Part shown: piece after piece, positions 36,546 through 44,913 of the stretch
Layout: every line of letters starts with the position of its first letter
Numbering within the stretch: the first letter of the stretch is position 1
Source of the DNA: Pseudanabaena yagii GIHE-NHR1
Lineage (GTDB): Bacteria > Cyanobacteriota > Cyanobacteriia > Pseudanabaenales > Pseudanabaenaceae
Assembly (NCBI RefSeq): GCF_012863495.1
Contig: NZ_JAAVJL010000001.1
Span: forward strand, 1,550,001-1,614,000
Length of the DNA stretch: 64,000 nucleotides
Direction of reading: 5' to 3'
Made by a program: the position numbers and the translations under genes
The notes under the pieces: generated by a model
Told to the model about the DNA's origin: nothing
Seen by the model: only the letters and a program-made list of their open reading frames with translations
The model's database searches: none

Positions 36546-36939
36546 TACAGGAGCCTTTGTCGCACTTTTCAATCGCCGCGATTCTGCCCATTTAGCAGCC
36601 CAAAGAGCCTTTGAAACAATCCAAGAACCAATGATTACGACATTCCCTGTCATCACGGAAACCTGTTACTTCCTAGCCGCAACAGCCAGCCACACCGCTC
36701 AATCCAACTTTCTTAAAAGCTTTGTCTTAGGAGCCTTTCAAATATTCGACCTTGAACCAAATCACATCGATCGCATGATCGTTCTCATGGAAAAATACGC
36801 AGATCTCCCAATGGATATGGCAGATGCCTCCTTAGTCGTTTTAGCAGAGCAGTTCAGTGGACGCATATTGACCGTCGATCGCCGTGATTTCTCTGTCTAT
36901 CGTTGGAACAATAAACCCTTTGAGAACCTTTTGATTTAG
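36532..36939 (+). CDS. PIN-domain ribonuclease toxin (VapC-like)
   Basis: A 135-residue PIN domain. The acidic quartet is visible: D5 in 'IIIDTGAFVALF', Glu in 'VITETCYFL' (about 44), Asp pair in 'DMADASLVVLAEQ' (about 99-102) and Asp in 'ILTVDRRDF' (about 116-119). VapC-type toxins cleave tRNA or rRNA with Mg2+ and are held in check by the upstream antitoxin. Length and gene order are typical. It is the last gene in the ATPase-TPR series before a duplicated leader. Confidence 0.88.
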   Translation: MIIIDTGAFVALFNRRDSAHLAAQRAFETIQEPMITTFPVITETCYFLAATASHTAQSNFLKSFVLGAFQIFDLEPNHIDRMIVLMEKYADLPMDMADASLVVLAEQFSGRILTVDRRDFSVYRWNNKPFENLLI

Positions 36940-36952
36940 CAATTATCCCCAT

Positions 36953-36980
36953 TTTCAAGCCTTGATACAATAGGAGAAAA
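36953..36980 (+). repeat. Duplicated leader, second copy (first at 36253-36280)
   Basis: The 28 bases TTTCAAGCCTTGATACAA + TAGGAGAAAA are identical at 36253-36280 and here, exactly 700 bases apart. The first copy is the end of the TPR gene plus the antitoxin ribosome site. Here they have been copied in front of another antitoxin-like gene. Confidence 0.9.
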
Positions 36981-36985
36981 ACACC

Positions 36986-37219
36986 ATGATTACAACTACA
37001 GAAATCCTCCAAACCATTCCCAAACTATCTCAAGAAGACTGCTTCCAAATCGCAGAAATACTTTTACAAAGACTACTAACTCAAACAAAACCTACCCGCA
37101 CCCAAATCAACCAACAGCTAAAAATCGCCGCCTTACTTGCCGTTGATGACTACATCAACGATCCAGAACTAACAGCCCTAACTGCCCTTGATGGCGAGGA
37201 CTTTTACAAATATGAATAG
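36986..37219 (+). CDS. Second antitoxin-like protein, without partner
   Basis: A 77-residue protein with N-terminal helices ('TTEILQTIPKLSQEDCFQIAEILLQRLL') of antitoxin style and an acidic C-terminus ('LTALTALDGEDFYKYE'). It uses a duplicated copy of the leader of the first antitoxin. A toxin gene would be expected next, but the IS630 element begins 15 bases after its stop. It is either an orphan antitoxin or the left partner of a disrupted pair. I do not recognise the family precisely. Confidence 0.6.
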   Translation: MITTTEILQTIPKLSQEDCFQIAEILLQRLLTQTKPTRTQINQQLKIAALLAVDDYINDPELTALTALDGEDFYKYE

Positions 37220-37233
37220 AGGTGAAATCTGGC

Positions 37234-38354
37234 TATACCTTGACAGGGGGTAGACTTTATTTTTCATAAGAGTAAAGATGGAAGAAACGTTAACTTTTCT
37301 CCAAGATGCTCCGAATAACATTTACCAAGGAAGAAATAGATGCGCTGCATTACGAAAGATTCCATCATCCGCATCCACGAGTGCAGAGAAAAATGGAAGC
37401 ACTATACCTAAAAAGCCAGAAATACGCGCACAAGGAAATTACACAACTGCTAAGAATCAGTGAACCGACACTGTTGAACTATTTACGAGATTATAAAGAA
37501 GGTGGGATAAGCAAACTGAAAGAACTGACCTTTAATCGCCCCCAGAGTGAACTAAAACAGCATCAAGAAAGTTTAGAGATATATTTTCGAGAACATCCAC
37601 CTAAAACGCTGGCTCATGCAGCAGCAAAAATTACTGAGTTGACAGGGATTGTCCGTAGTCGAGAACAGGTGCGTCATTTCCTGAAATCGATGGGAATGAG
37701 TTGTCGTCGAGTGGGGCTAATACCTGCAAAGGCTGACCCAGCAGCACAAGAGGAATTTCTTAAAAAAAACTAGAACCGCGCTTAGAGGAAGCTAAATCTG
37801 GACAAAGAGCCGTTTTCTTTGTTGATGCTGCTCACTTTGTCCTTGGAGCCTATTTAGGCTTTTTGTGGTGTTTTGAACGCTTGTTTCTTAAATCTGGGTC
37901 GGGAAGGCAGCGTTTTAATGTCCTCGGTGCACTTAATGCTGTTACTCATGAGTTGATTACTGTGACTAATGATTCTTACATCAATGCTCAAAGTGTTTGT
38001 GACTTACTCCACAAACTTGCGGCTTTGGGTTTGACTATACCCATTACTCTTGTCTTGGATAATGCTCGTTATCAAAAGTGTGTTTTAGTTTTTGAGTTGG
38101 CTCAGTCATTAAATATCGAGCTTCTTTATTTGACTACTTACTCTCCAAACTTAAACTTGATTGAGCGTCTTTGGAAATTTGTGAAGAAACAGTGTCTCTA
38201 CTCCGTCTATTACCCTGATTTTGATTCTTTCAAGTTTGCTATTGCTTCTTGCCTTGAGAATTCCCGCACTACTCATAAAGCAGCTTTGGATTCTTTATTG
38301 ACTTTGCGCTTTCAGTCTTTTGATAATGTTAAGTCTATTCCCTGTTAAGGTATA
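37234..38354 (+). mobile_element. IS630-family insertion sequence
   Basis: The left end reads TATACCTTGACAGGGGGTAG and the right end reads (complement) TATACCTTAACAGGGAATAG, imperfect terminal inverted repeats of about 24 bp. TA lies on both outer sides, as IS630/Tc1 elements duplicate TA. The internal transposase has a -1 frameshift at an A8 run. The left neighbour is an antitoxin-like gene and the right neighbour a sterol-desaturase-like gene that the element truncates. Confidence 0.88.
37306..38348 (+). CDS. IS630-family transposase made by -1 frameshift
   Basis: Frame 1 (37306-37773) encodes the helix-turn-helix half ('HKEITQLLRISEPTLLNYLRDYKEGG') and stops at TAG right after a run of eight A (37762-37769). 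Shifting back one base at this run joins it, without loss, to the catalytic half: 'RAVFFVDAAHFVLG' (first Asp), 'ITLVLDNARYQK' (second Asp) and 'SPNLNLIERLWKFVKK' (Glu). The combined length of about 345 residues fits IS630. The A8 run makes programmed frameshifting more likely than random damage. The visible start is ATG at 37306. Confidence 0.88.
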
Positions 38355-38622
38355 TAAAAAAAGCTTCAGCAAATTGCAGTAATGCAGGTTGACTTCTGAC
38401 TGATATTTGTAATGTAGGGGAGATCAAGCCTTTAAAAAAGATGTATAGGAATATAACTACTAGATATGTCCCTACATTTACAAGAATGTGATTAAAGAAA
38501 AAATGAGCAACGTCTGTTAGCCAACCTTGGCGAAAGTGCTTTTGCTCTTTTCTGAGGGGAAATAACCATTCGAGAATGCCAAATAAGAGCCAAAGCACCA
38601 AAAAAGCAGTCACAAATTTCAT
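38353..38622 (-). pseudogene. 5' fragment of a sterol-desaturase-like membrane protein
   Basis: About 90 residues remain from an ATG at 38622. 'LVLWLLFGILEWLFPLR' and 'GWLTDVAHFFFNHILVNVGTYLVVIFLY' are typical of the N-terminus of the fatty-acid hydroxylase/sterol desaturase family. The catalytic histidine boxes, which normally come later, are missing. The reading frame runs into the right end of the IS630 element at 38354 and stops inside it at about 38335. The remainder is not found on the other side of the element, so a deletion accompanied or followed the insertion. Confidence 0.75.
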
Positions 38623-38662
38623 GGCAATGTTTCCAGACTCTGCAATGTTATTGTATCGCTAA

Positions 38663-38772
38663 GGGACTTGCGATTAATTAAAGTACCTACGGCTTTGACT
38701 TCGCTCAGCCAACGTTGGCTGAGCGAAGTCGAAGCCATACAAACTCGGTGGTACCTTTTTTTGTTAAGTCCC
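38663..38772. repeat. MITE-like element A, copy 4, with 3-bp duplication TAA
   Basis: Ends GGGACTTG and AAGTCCC with the usual central palindrome. TAA lies on both sides (38660-38662 and 38773-38775). The right arm differs from the other copies (GGTGGTACCTTTTTTTG), so this copy is older or from a subfamily. Confidence 0.75.
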
Positions 38773-38775
38773 TAA

Positions 38776-38818
38776 CGCAAAGTATGAGGGGTGCTTTGCA
38801 GCATTCATACTTTGCATT
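38776..38818. terminator. Palindrome at the end of the coiled-coil gene
   Basis: Imperfect arms GCAAAGTATGA ... TCATACTTTGC around a GTGC-TTT-GCAG tip. It touches the stop codon of the coiled-coil gene on the minus strand, so a terminator is likely. Confidence 0.6.
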
Positions 38819-39974
38819 AGCGAGGTCTGACTAGAAAAGATGGTAAGTCTACCTTGGATGTGGGAAAAGGCGATCTCACTGGTCTTGATTCGGTTATAGG
38901 CTCCTGTGCATAGATATGTTCGGGCTGCCCATCATTTCCTTGAGCAGAAGTAGGTGTTAAATGTTTGACGGGACGTTCGGCTAGCAGGCGATCTAATGCG
39001 CCACTGAGTTGAAGTGCATGATGTTGATGGCGTACTGATTGTTCTTTCCAATGTTGAATTGCCGCTTCATATTCAGATGCTTTAGAAGCTTGTTGGAGGA
39101 CTTGATTTTGCAATTCCTCGATTTGTTGCTCTAGTTCTTGCACCCTTGTGAGATCGCTAACATATTCATTCTCTAGACCGCGCAGGGATTGATGTAGTTG
39201 AGCTTGATTGGAGAGATGTTTAATTAGTTCTTCTTCAAATTGATCGCGTTGTGATGTGACTTCTGATAATTTGGTTTGAGCAATTTCTAGAGTTTTTGTG
39301 GATTCTTTCAATAGCAATTGCGTTGACTCCAACTCTTCTGTGAGAGTTTGTTGGGAAATATCAAGGGCAGTATTTTGGCATTGCAATTGATTAATTAACT
39401 CAGTTTTTTCGTTAAGTTCTTGCAGATATTGCTGGGTAATTTTTTGAGATTCTATTTCTAGGGCAAGTTCTAAACGATGTTTAAATTCTTCCTCGATTTG
39501 TAAAACATGAATTCCTAAGCGATCGCTTAAGATTTTGTCATCAACAGGTGGATTGGTGCTTAGTTCAGTAACTTGTTTTTGTAGTTGCTCTAATTGCTTG
39601 GTGAGTTCGGCGACTTGGCGATCACGATCATTGGTGACGCTAGTGATTTCTTGTTCTAGCTGATCGACATATTCACATTCAAATTGATGTTGCGATCGCA
39701 AATCTTCTAATTCTTTTTGCAATCGATCGCGATCGGCGACCAATTCAGCAATTTCTGTGGTTTGACTGGGATTCTTCTCAAGATTATCTGATAGCCAATC
39801 ATCAGAGAAAGATTCAAGGCTATTTAGGTTTCCCAGCATATTGGTAATTTCGGCGATCTCTTTTTCGCCTAGCATCTCACTTTCTAAGAGCATATCAAGC
39901 TCATCATCATCGTTAACGGTTTCTGCCTTAACCAAAACTTCTCGTAGTGCTGCTTCGCGTTTCAATTCACTCAC
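38817..39974 (-). CDS. Long coiled-coil protein
   Basis: A 385-residue protein that is almost entirely coiled coil: long heptad-like stretches rich in Glu, Gln and Leu from about residue 85 to 345 ('LEQEITSVTNDRDRQVAELTKQLEQLQKQVTEL'). The acidic N-terminus ('ETVNDDDELDMLLESEMLGEKEIAEI') and the unstructured C-terminus (Pro-rich, 'RPVRSPFPTSKVDLPSF') may bind partners. I chose the GTG at 39974 because it gives 'MSELKREAALREVLVKAE', which looks like a natural start; a TTG 14 codons upstream (40016) also keeps the frame. Function is unknown; a structural or polarity role is possible. Confidence 0.7.
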   Translation of the reverse strand: MSELKREAALREVLVKAETVNDDDELDMLLESEMLGEKEIAEITNMLGNLNSLESFSDDWLSDNLEKNPSQTTEIAELVADRDRLQKELEDLRSQHQFECEYVDQLEQEITSVTNDRDRQVAELTKQLEQLQKQVTELSTNPPVDDKILSDRLGIHVLQIEEEFKHRLELALEIESQKITQQYLQELNEKTELINQLQCQNTALDISQQTLTEELESTQLLLKESTKTLEIAQTKLSEVTSQRDQFEEELIKHLSNQAQLHQSLRGLENEYVSDLTRVQELEQQIEELQNQVLQQASKASEYEAAIQHWKEQSVRHQHHALQLSGALDRLLAERPVKHLTPTSAQGNDGQPEHIYAQEPITESRPVRSPFPTSKVDLPSFLVRPR

Positions 39975-40096
39975 GGACAACCTCACCCACAATACCGAGG
40001 TATTTTTACAAGACAAAGGTTAGCAGACTTTGCTCAGTTTGCAAGTTTTTTCTTCACCATTGAAATCAATATAGCCTGTTAGGTCTTAGATTGGTA

Positions 40097-40361
40097 CAGA
40101 ATAATTTTTGAAAGCACAGTTTTGCGGTGCTTTCAAAAATTATTCTGGTGGTCACGCAAAATAATTGCCAAGCCTTTAAAAGAAGAGAGATTATTAGCGA
40201 CAATATTTTCGGTTCTTAAGATAAAGTGAGTTCGACGATTTTTAGACTTCAGAATCCTTATAAAACAAAATTCTTGGGATCTAAGAATACAGCAAAACCT
40301 AGCTTTATTGAGAATGAAGTCAATAAGGTGTCTATCTAGTTTTATTGACTTCATTCTCAAT
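40097..40361. other. Intergenic stretch with two palindromes
   Basis: Perfect 21-base arms CAGAATAATTTTTGAAAGCAC flank a 9-base loop at 40097-40147. At 40307-40361, arms ATTGAGAATGAAGTCAATAA and complement flank a 15-base loop. No gene is visible between them. Confidence 0.55.
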
Positions 40362-40369
40362 TGCCGCGA

Positions 40370-40645
40370 ACACTTTTATTTAATAGAATTCCTTACAATG
40401 CTTGTCAGATAACGATTGTATCTATCAAAATTCTTCGGACTCACGTTAAGATAGAATTGTCTTTGTCTAATAAAAGTTCCCAATATAATAGTTCAATTGT
40501 CTCAATAGAGTACAGAAAAACTGGCATAGAGAATTTAAGTGATTTAAGAATTCTGTTAGCAGAAGATAATGTGGTTAATAAGAAAGTGATGATGTCCTAT
40601 TTATCGCAACTAGACTGTAAGGCAGACTTATCAGAGAAACTTTGA
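40370..40645 (+). pseudogene. Remnant of a receiver domain
   Basis: A short open frame ends with 'LSDLRILLAEDNVVNKKVMMSYLSQLDCKADLSEKL'. This is the first beta-strand and helix of a response-regulator receiver ('ILLAEDN.VN.KV...L..LG'), which then stops instead of continuing to the phospho-acceptor Asp. The preceding part ('SIVSIEYRKTGIENLSDL') looks like the linker of a hybrid kinase. It is most likely a leftover of a lost hybrid kinase gene. Confidence 0.6.
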
Positions 40646-40665
40646 CATATTGGCACAAGTCAACC

Positions 40666-40708
40666 CATGTATAGAGTGGCGGATCGAAGCGCCGCAACTC
40701 TATACATG
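40666..40708. terminator. Palindrome downstream of the GH10 gene
   Basis: CATGTATAGAGT(T)GCGGCGC-type arms (one slip) around a GATCGAA tip. It lies 5 bases beyond the stop codon of the GH10 gene on the minus strand. Confidence 0.55.
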
Positions 40709-40712
40709 ATCG

Positions 40713-42020
40713 CTATAAAGCTGAGACTTGAATAACATAAGGTGCTTGGTCACGATCATTAAAAGTAATTGTCTTTTGAATCTGGCGATCTCCACTTTTA
40801 ACAGTTACTCGATAAGTCCCAAAGAAGGCTTTTGTTGAATACATACCTACTTGATTACCCGAATAACTAGTGATGCCCCGTATATTTGTTCTCCATTGTT
40901 CTAGAACTAGTTTTCGATAGGCTTGGGCTGCGGGTAGTGGCTTAAATTGGCGATCGTATAGAGCCGTTTTTGGCTCCCATGCGGCACCTTCCCAAAATCC
41001 CCATAGGGTAATGCCTTTGACATCGGGATGAGCAAAGGCAACCCGATATAGATCGGTGAGAACTTGAGCTTTGCGAGACTCAGTATCAGCAAGCACGCTA
41101 ACTTCTGTGATTTTGATTGGTAAACCTAACTTAGCCATCTGATCAATACTTGATTGCATTTTGGCGATCGAAATATTTTCACGAATATGGGCTTGTATGC
41201 CTATACCGCCAACCTTGACACCGCGATCTAAAAGGGTGCGAACTTGTTTGCTATAGGCATCAACTAATTTGCCGTTGAGGATGTCATATTCATTGAGGTA
41301 AAGACGAGCTTGTGGATCAGCTTTGGCACATTTGGCAAACATCTCATCAACGATGCGATCACCTAGCCGACCTCGAAAAAAGTTGCCATGCAGCATTTCA
41401 TTGAGAACATCGTATTCAGTGATGCGACCTCGATAGCGAGTACAAACATCGTTTGCTCGCTTAAGTACGGCTTGATGTAAATCATCGTTACTGAGTTGCT
41501 TGAGCCATGATTGCTGCCACTGTTCGACCTCCCAAAACAGATTATGTCCACGCATTGGTAAGGGATAATGGCGATCGCTCCAGTCCAAAATGCGATCGGA
41601 CTCAGCATAGGTTACTTGTCCTCGATTTGACTCTGTGGAATACCATTTGAGGGCATCTTCATGAACACTGCTATTGGCAAGTTCTTGGGCTATTTTTAAA
41701 TATTGCCTTTGAGAAGCTGGATCTGCATCATCACGAAACATCTCTGTACGCAAAGAAACCCCAAACTGAAAAGCGTGAGCAAGCTGCTCGACTAAAACCT
41801 CGGCATTGACAATGGGATTTTGCTTGTCATCAATCACCTTGATCTGTAAGTCTCCCATGCGAATTTGGCGAATCCTTGCCTCAAGTTGACTAATTGTCGG
41901 TTCAATTAACTGAGATTGAGGTACAGCAAACATCTGCAAAACTGACGACTGAAATAGCCCAATGCAGACAGAGATCGCTAATATCCATACAAACCAACGA
42001 GACTTACTCAAGAATGTCAT
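40713..42020 (-). CDS. GH10 family endo-1,4-beta-xylanase-like glycosidase
   Basis: A 435-residue protein with an N-terminal signal or anchor helix (about 8-30, WFVWILAISVCIGLFQS). A GH10 TIM barrel spans about 60-385. The acid/base Glu lies in 'YDVLNEMLHG' (near 206) and the nucleophile Glu in 'IKITEVSVLAD' (near 305). The barrel ends with 'GITLWGFWEGAAW'. A small beta domain follows ('YRVTVKSGDRQIQKTITFNDRDQ'). GH10 enzymes cut beta-1,4 xylan and sometimes cellulose. It is co-oriented with, and just downstream of, a cellulose-synthase-like gene, so trimming a secreted glucan is plausible; the true substrate is unknown. The region before the barrel (50-85) looks like an Ig-like leader. Confidence 0.85.
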   Translation of the reverse strand: MTFLSKSRWFVWILAISVCIGLFQSSVLQMFAVPQSQLIEPTISQLEARIRQIRMGDLQIKVIDDKQNPIVNAEVLVEQLAHAFQFGVSLRTEMFRDDADPASQRQYLKIAQELANSSVHEDALKWYSTESNRGQVTYAESDRILDWSDRHYPLPMRGHNLFWEVEQWQQSWLKQLSNDDLHQAVLKRANDVCTRYRGRITEYDVLNEMLHGNFFRGRLGDRIVDEMFAKCAKADPQARLYLNEYDILNGKLVDAYSKQVRTLLDRGVKVGGIGIQAHIRENISIAKMQSSIDQMAKLGLPIKITEVSVLADTESRKAQVLTDLYRVAFAHPDVKGITLWGFWEGAAWEPKTALYDRQFKPLPAAQAYRKLVLEQWRTNIRGITSYSGNQVGMYSTKAFFGTYRVTVKSGDRQIQKTITFNDRDQAPYVIQVSAL

Positions 42021-42046
42021 GGCATATTACCAAGGGGATTTAGTGT

Positions 42047-42118
42047 GATGACTTGCTACGCATAGCGCGGCAAGTCATCTTTCAAAGCTAACAATGGCAT
42101 TGCCATTGTTAGCTTTGA
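42047..42118. terminator. Two palindromes between GH10 and cellulose synthase genes
   Basis: 42047-42079 has 10-base arms GATGACTTGC with a long, self-complementary tip. 42082-42118 has arms TCAAAGCTAACAATGGC and complement. They fill the gap between the two co-oriented genes, so they may uncouple their expression. Confidence 0.6.
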
Positions 42119-42120
42119 TA

Positions 42121-44388
42121 TTAATTAGTATGAACGTTCAATAGCGGCTTACTCTTAAAAATTGCTGCTAGAACTTCTAAGCTGGCATCTAAACCGTTGG
42201 GCTTCTTCCTCTCTTTCCACCATTCTAGTGAACAATATAGTAAAACAATCAATTTACGATGTTGCTCAAGGCTAACATCCTGAAATTTTAGGGATGCATT
42301 CGCGAATCTATCTCGACTCGCCGAACGAATTACCGTACATTTAACCGTAAAACCATGCTCCACAAACTCTAATAAACCTTCTTGAGTACCTTGAAGATTG
42401 ACAAGCTCATTATTTTTATTCAGGGTTAGACTGGCTCCACCTTCAGATAGGTCATTGGTATAGCCCCAGTACACTCGATCTTTAACAGTTAACTTACAAA
42501 AAGTACATAATGGGAACCTATCCACATCACGACGTACGGGTTGATCAATCGCCGAAAGTAAGGCTACCGCCATCACAATAAAGTTGTAGATCAACCAAAA
42601 GAGCAGAAACTCTTTACCCATATACTCATGTTGATTGATTTCCCAAATACCAAGCAAATATCCTCCATAATGCATGACGACTCCAATCAGAGTTAGGGAC
42701 ATCATGATTAACAAAGGATATGTATGACAGAAATTATAATTTTTGCGATCTGCTTTCACACCTTTACGTGTAGCCGTCGATGCTTTTGCAAAGGGATTTC
42801 TTAAAATTAAAGCTAAACGACCCATTGCAGGAAAACAAAATGCAGTTTCATACACTTCATTCCAGATCGCGGACAGGCGATCGCCTGTTGACCAGCCAAA
42901 TACAAATAAGAAGGCGATCGCAAATGGTGCTGCGTAATATATATATTCAGACACGGATGCAATTAAAGGTGATGTACCAAAAAACAAGCTCAACAGAGGC
43001 ATAGCCAGCGAAATGAAGCGAACAACAGGATTAAAGCAAAAGAAAATCAAAGAAACATGAAAGCTTTTTTGAATCCAGTTTAATTTAGTCCATATATGTA
43101 AATCTTTACGAAAATAAACCTGCATATTTCCCTGTAACCAACGCAACCGTTGATCGAGAAAATCAGCAAACATCCGCGTAGATTCACCCATACTCAATAG
43201 TTCATTCAGATAGGCGATGCACCCACCATTGGTAAGTAACTTTATGGACGTTTGATAGTCTTCCACGCAGCAACCAGTGTAATAACCGCCGATCGCCTCA
43301 AGACTACTTCGACGCACTACATAGGATGTGCCACAACAGATCACGCAGTTACCGTTATCTCGTCCAGGCTGAACATGACCAAAAAAATGTTCCATATCAT
43401 TGGGCATCTTGTCAGATAGCCCCAGATTTCGAGCATGGTAGTCAGGATTATAGAAAAATTGAGGGGTCTGGACTAGATCGTATTTAGGATTTTGGAAGAA
43501 ACCAACAGTTCGCATCAAAAAGTTAGTAAAAGGGACAAAATCCGCATCCATAATTGTAATTAGTTCACCATCAGTCTGGGGTAAGGCATTGTTGAGATTC
43601 CCAGCTTTAGCATGATTATTATTAGGACGAGTAATGTATTTACAGCCAAGTTCTTCCGCCATTTTCTGAATATGAGGGCGGCGCGTGTCATCCAGAATAT
43701 AGATAGTCTTGTTCGGATAATTCATCGCCTGACAGCCAATTGCTGTACGTCGAACGATAAAATCTGGCTCCTTATAGGTGGGAATAAATACATCGACTGA
43801 AGGTAAATATTCACCTGCGATTACTGCTGCTTCATAGTGATCGGCTTCTCTCTTGCGTCTAGATTCCGTTGTCCAAGTTGTCTGGAAAAGATACAACAAA
43901 TAAGTACCGATCCAGACCAGTTCATTCATCAGTAAAATAACGCTTATAATCACACTCAACCAGTGTGCCGTATTTAGTGTAACTGTAGCTCGCCATACTA
44001 AATAGCGAATGGCTAAGATACTGATCACTGTGTGAGCAATGAGTCGAGTGAAGTTATTTGCAGGTATATGAATTAAAGCCAAACAAAAAGCTGCGATCGC
44101 GATCGCAGGTATCAGGATATCGTCAAAGGATATTGGCAAACTCAAAAACTCAGGTAAGGGTCGAAATACTAGGGGATTAACTATTTGAAATGGTAATAAA
44201 GTTGGGCGATTTAACGCTACAAATGCACAAGCTATAAAAATCGTAATACTAACAATAAAAAAGCCCCAAACCCAAGGGGAAATAAATTGTTGAGTGATTG
44301 ACTTTTGTTTAGTTCCTAAATGCAATATTGATGAGGGAAAGCCAATCTTTTTCGACTTTAACTTTGATGGTTGTAATGCTACTTTCAT
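42121..44388 (-). CDS. Cellulose-synthase-like GT2 glycosyltransferase with PilZ domain
   Basis: A 755-residue inner-membrane processive glycosyltransferase of the BcsA type. It has about four N-terminal membrane helices (38-170). The cytosolic GT2 domain has 'VFIPTYKEP', a substrate-binding D-x-D near 281-283 ('TIMDADF'), the catalytic 'VEDYQ' near 376 and 'QRLRW' near 413. Further membrane helices follow. A C-terminal PilZ domain starts near 615, with 'RRDVDR' (RxxxR) and 'DLSEGGAS' (DxSxxG), the cyclic-di-GMP-binding motifs. It would polymerise UDP-glucose to beta-1,4-glucan and push it across the membrane when cyclic-di-GMP is bound. It is followed by a GH10 gene and preceded by a HlyD-like gene in the same orientation, resembling the secretion module proposed for Thermosynechococcus cellulose (recall). 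Confidence 0.9.
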   Translation of the reverse strand: MKVALQPSKLKSKKIGFPSSILHLGTKQKSITQQFISPWVWGFFIVSITIFIACAFVALNRPTLLPFQIVNPLVFRPLPEFLSLPISFDDILIPAIAIAAFCLALIHIPANNFTRLIAHTVISILAIRYLVWRATVTLNTAHWLSVIISVILLMNELVWIGTYLLYLFQTTWTTESRRKREADHYEAAVIAGEYLPSVDVFIPTYKEPDFIVRRTAIGCQAMNYPNKTIYILDDTRRPHIQKMAEELGCKYITRPNNNHAKAGNLNNALPQTDGELITIMDADFVPFTNFLMRTVGFFQNPKYDLVQTPQFFYNPDYHARNLGLSDKMPNDMEHFFGHVQPGRDNGNCVICCGTSYVVRRSSLEAIGGYYTGCCVEDYQTSIKLLTNGGCIAYLNELLSMGESTRMFADFLDQRLRWLQGNMQVYFRKDLHIWTKLNWIQKSFHVSLIFFCFNPVVRFISLAMPLLSLFFGTSPLIASVSEYIYYAAPFAIAFLFVFGWSTGDRLSAIWNEVYETAFCFPAMGRLALILRNPFAKASTATRKGVKADRKNYNFCHTYPLLIMMSLTLIGVVMHYGGYLLGIWEINQHEYMGKEFLLFWLIYNFIVMAVALLSAIDQPVRRDVDRFPLCTFCKLTVKDRVYWGYTNDLSEGGASLTLNKNNELVNLQGTQEGLLEFVEHGFTVKCTVIRSASRDRFANASLKFQDVSLEQHRKLIVLLYCSLEWWKERKKPNGLDASLEVLAAIFKSKPLLNVHTN

Positions 44389-44913
44389 GTATCTAAAGTG
44401 ATTATATAATAGATTGAAGTTACAATTTATCGCAGATGATCTATAGCCAGCCCCGTCTTGAATTACTTTAAAATTTATCTGAAACGCTCATTTCTGGTAC
44501 CGTCTTCAACATATAGAGGTATCAAAAACGATAAATTGTTATATTGAAATTATCTTCAAAGATTTAGGTTTAAACTTATAGATTTCTAATCCTAAGTATT
44601 TTCATTATCTTTGACATCAATTAGTCTGGCAATTGCTTAAAGTTATACAAAAGTTATAAAGATTTCTATATACAGCAACTTTAGTATTGGAAAGGTTACT
44701 CAAAAGTTATATAAGTACCTCAGCATAATATAGAATCCTAAAAATTGTAGTGATCGTGCAGCGTGCGCTATAACTTTTAGGGCTTTTTATTTAATTAAGC
44801 CTGCTTAATTCAGTCTAGTAACTTAATGCAAAACTAAAACCAGTAAAGGTTTTGAAGCACAAAATGGCTTAGCTATTATTTTGTGCTTTGACGCTACTTT
44901 TTTTGCTTTGATG
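44389..44913. other. 525-bp intergenic region
   Basis: AT-rich leader of the cellulose synthase gene (minus strand), and the terminator of the HlyD-like gene: AGCACAAAAT at 44856 with its complement at 44878. I see no gene. The length leaves space for regulation of the cellulose synthase gene apart from the HlyD gene. Confidence 0.4.

Noticed and set aside
37278-37463. 61-codon frame at the beginning of the IS630 element
   Set aside because: It overlaps the transposase in another frame and has no helix or motif.
40370-40645. Treating this frame as an intact small response regulator
   Set aside because: The receiver lacks its phospho-acceptor Asp, Thr and Lys sites, because it stops after the first helix.
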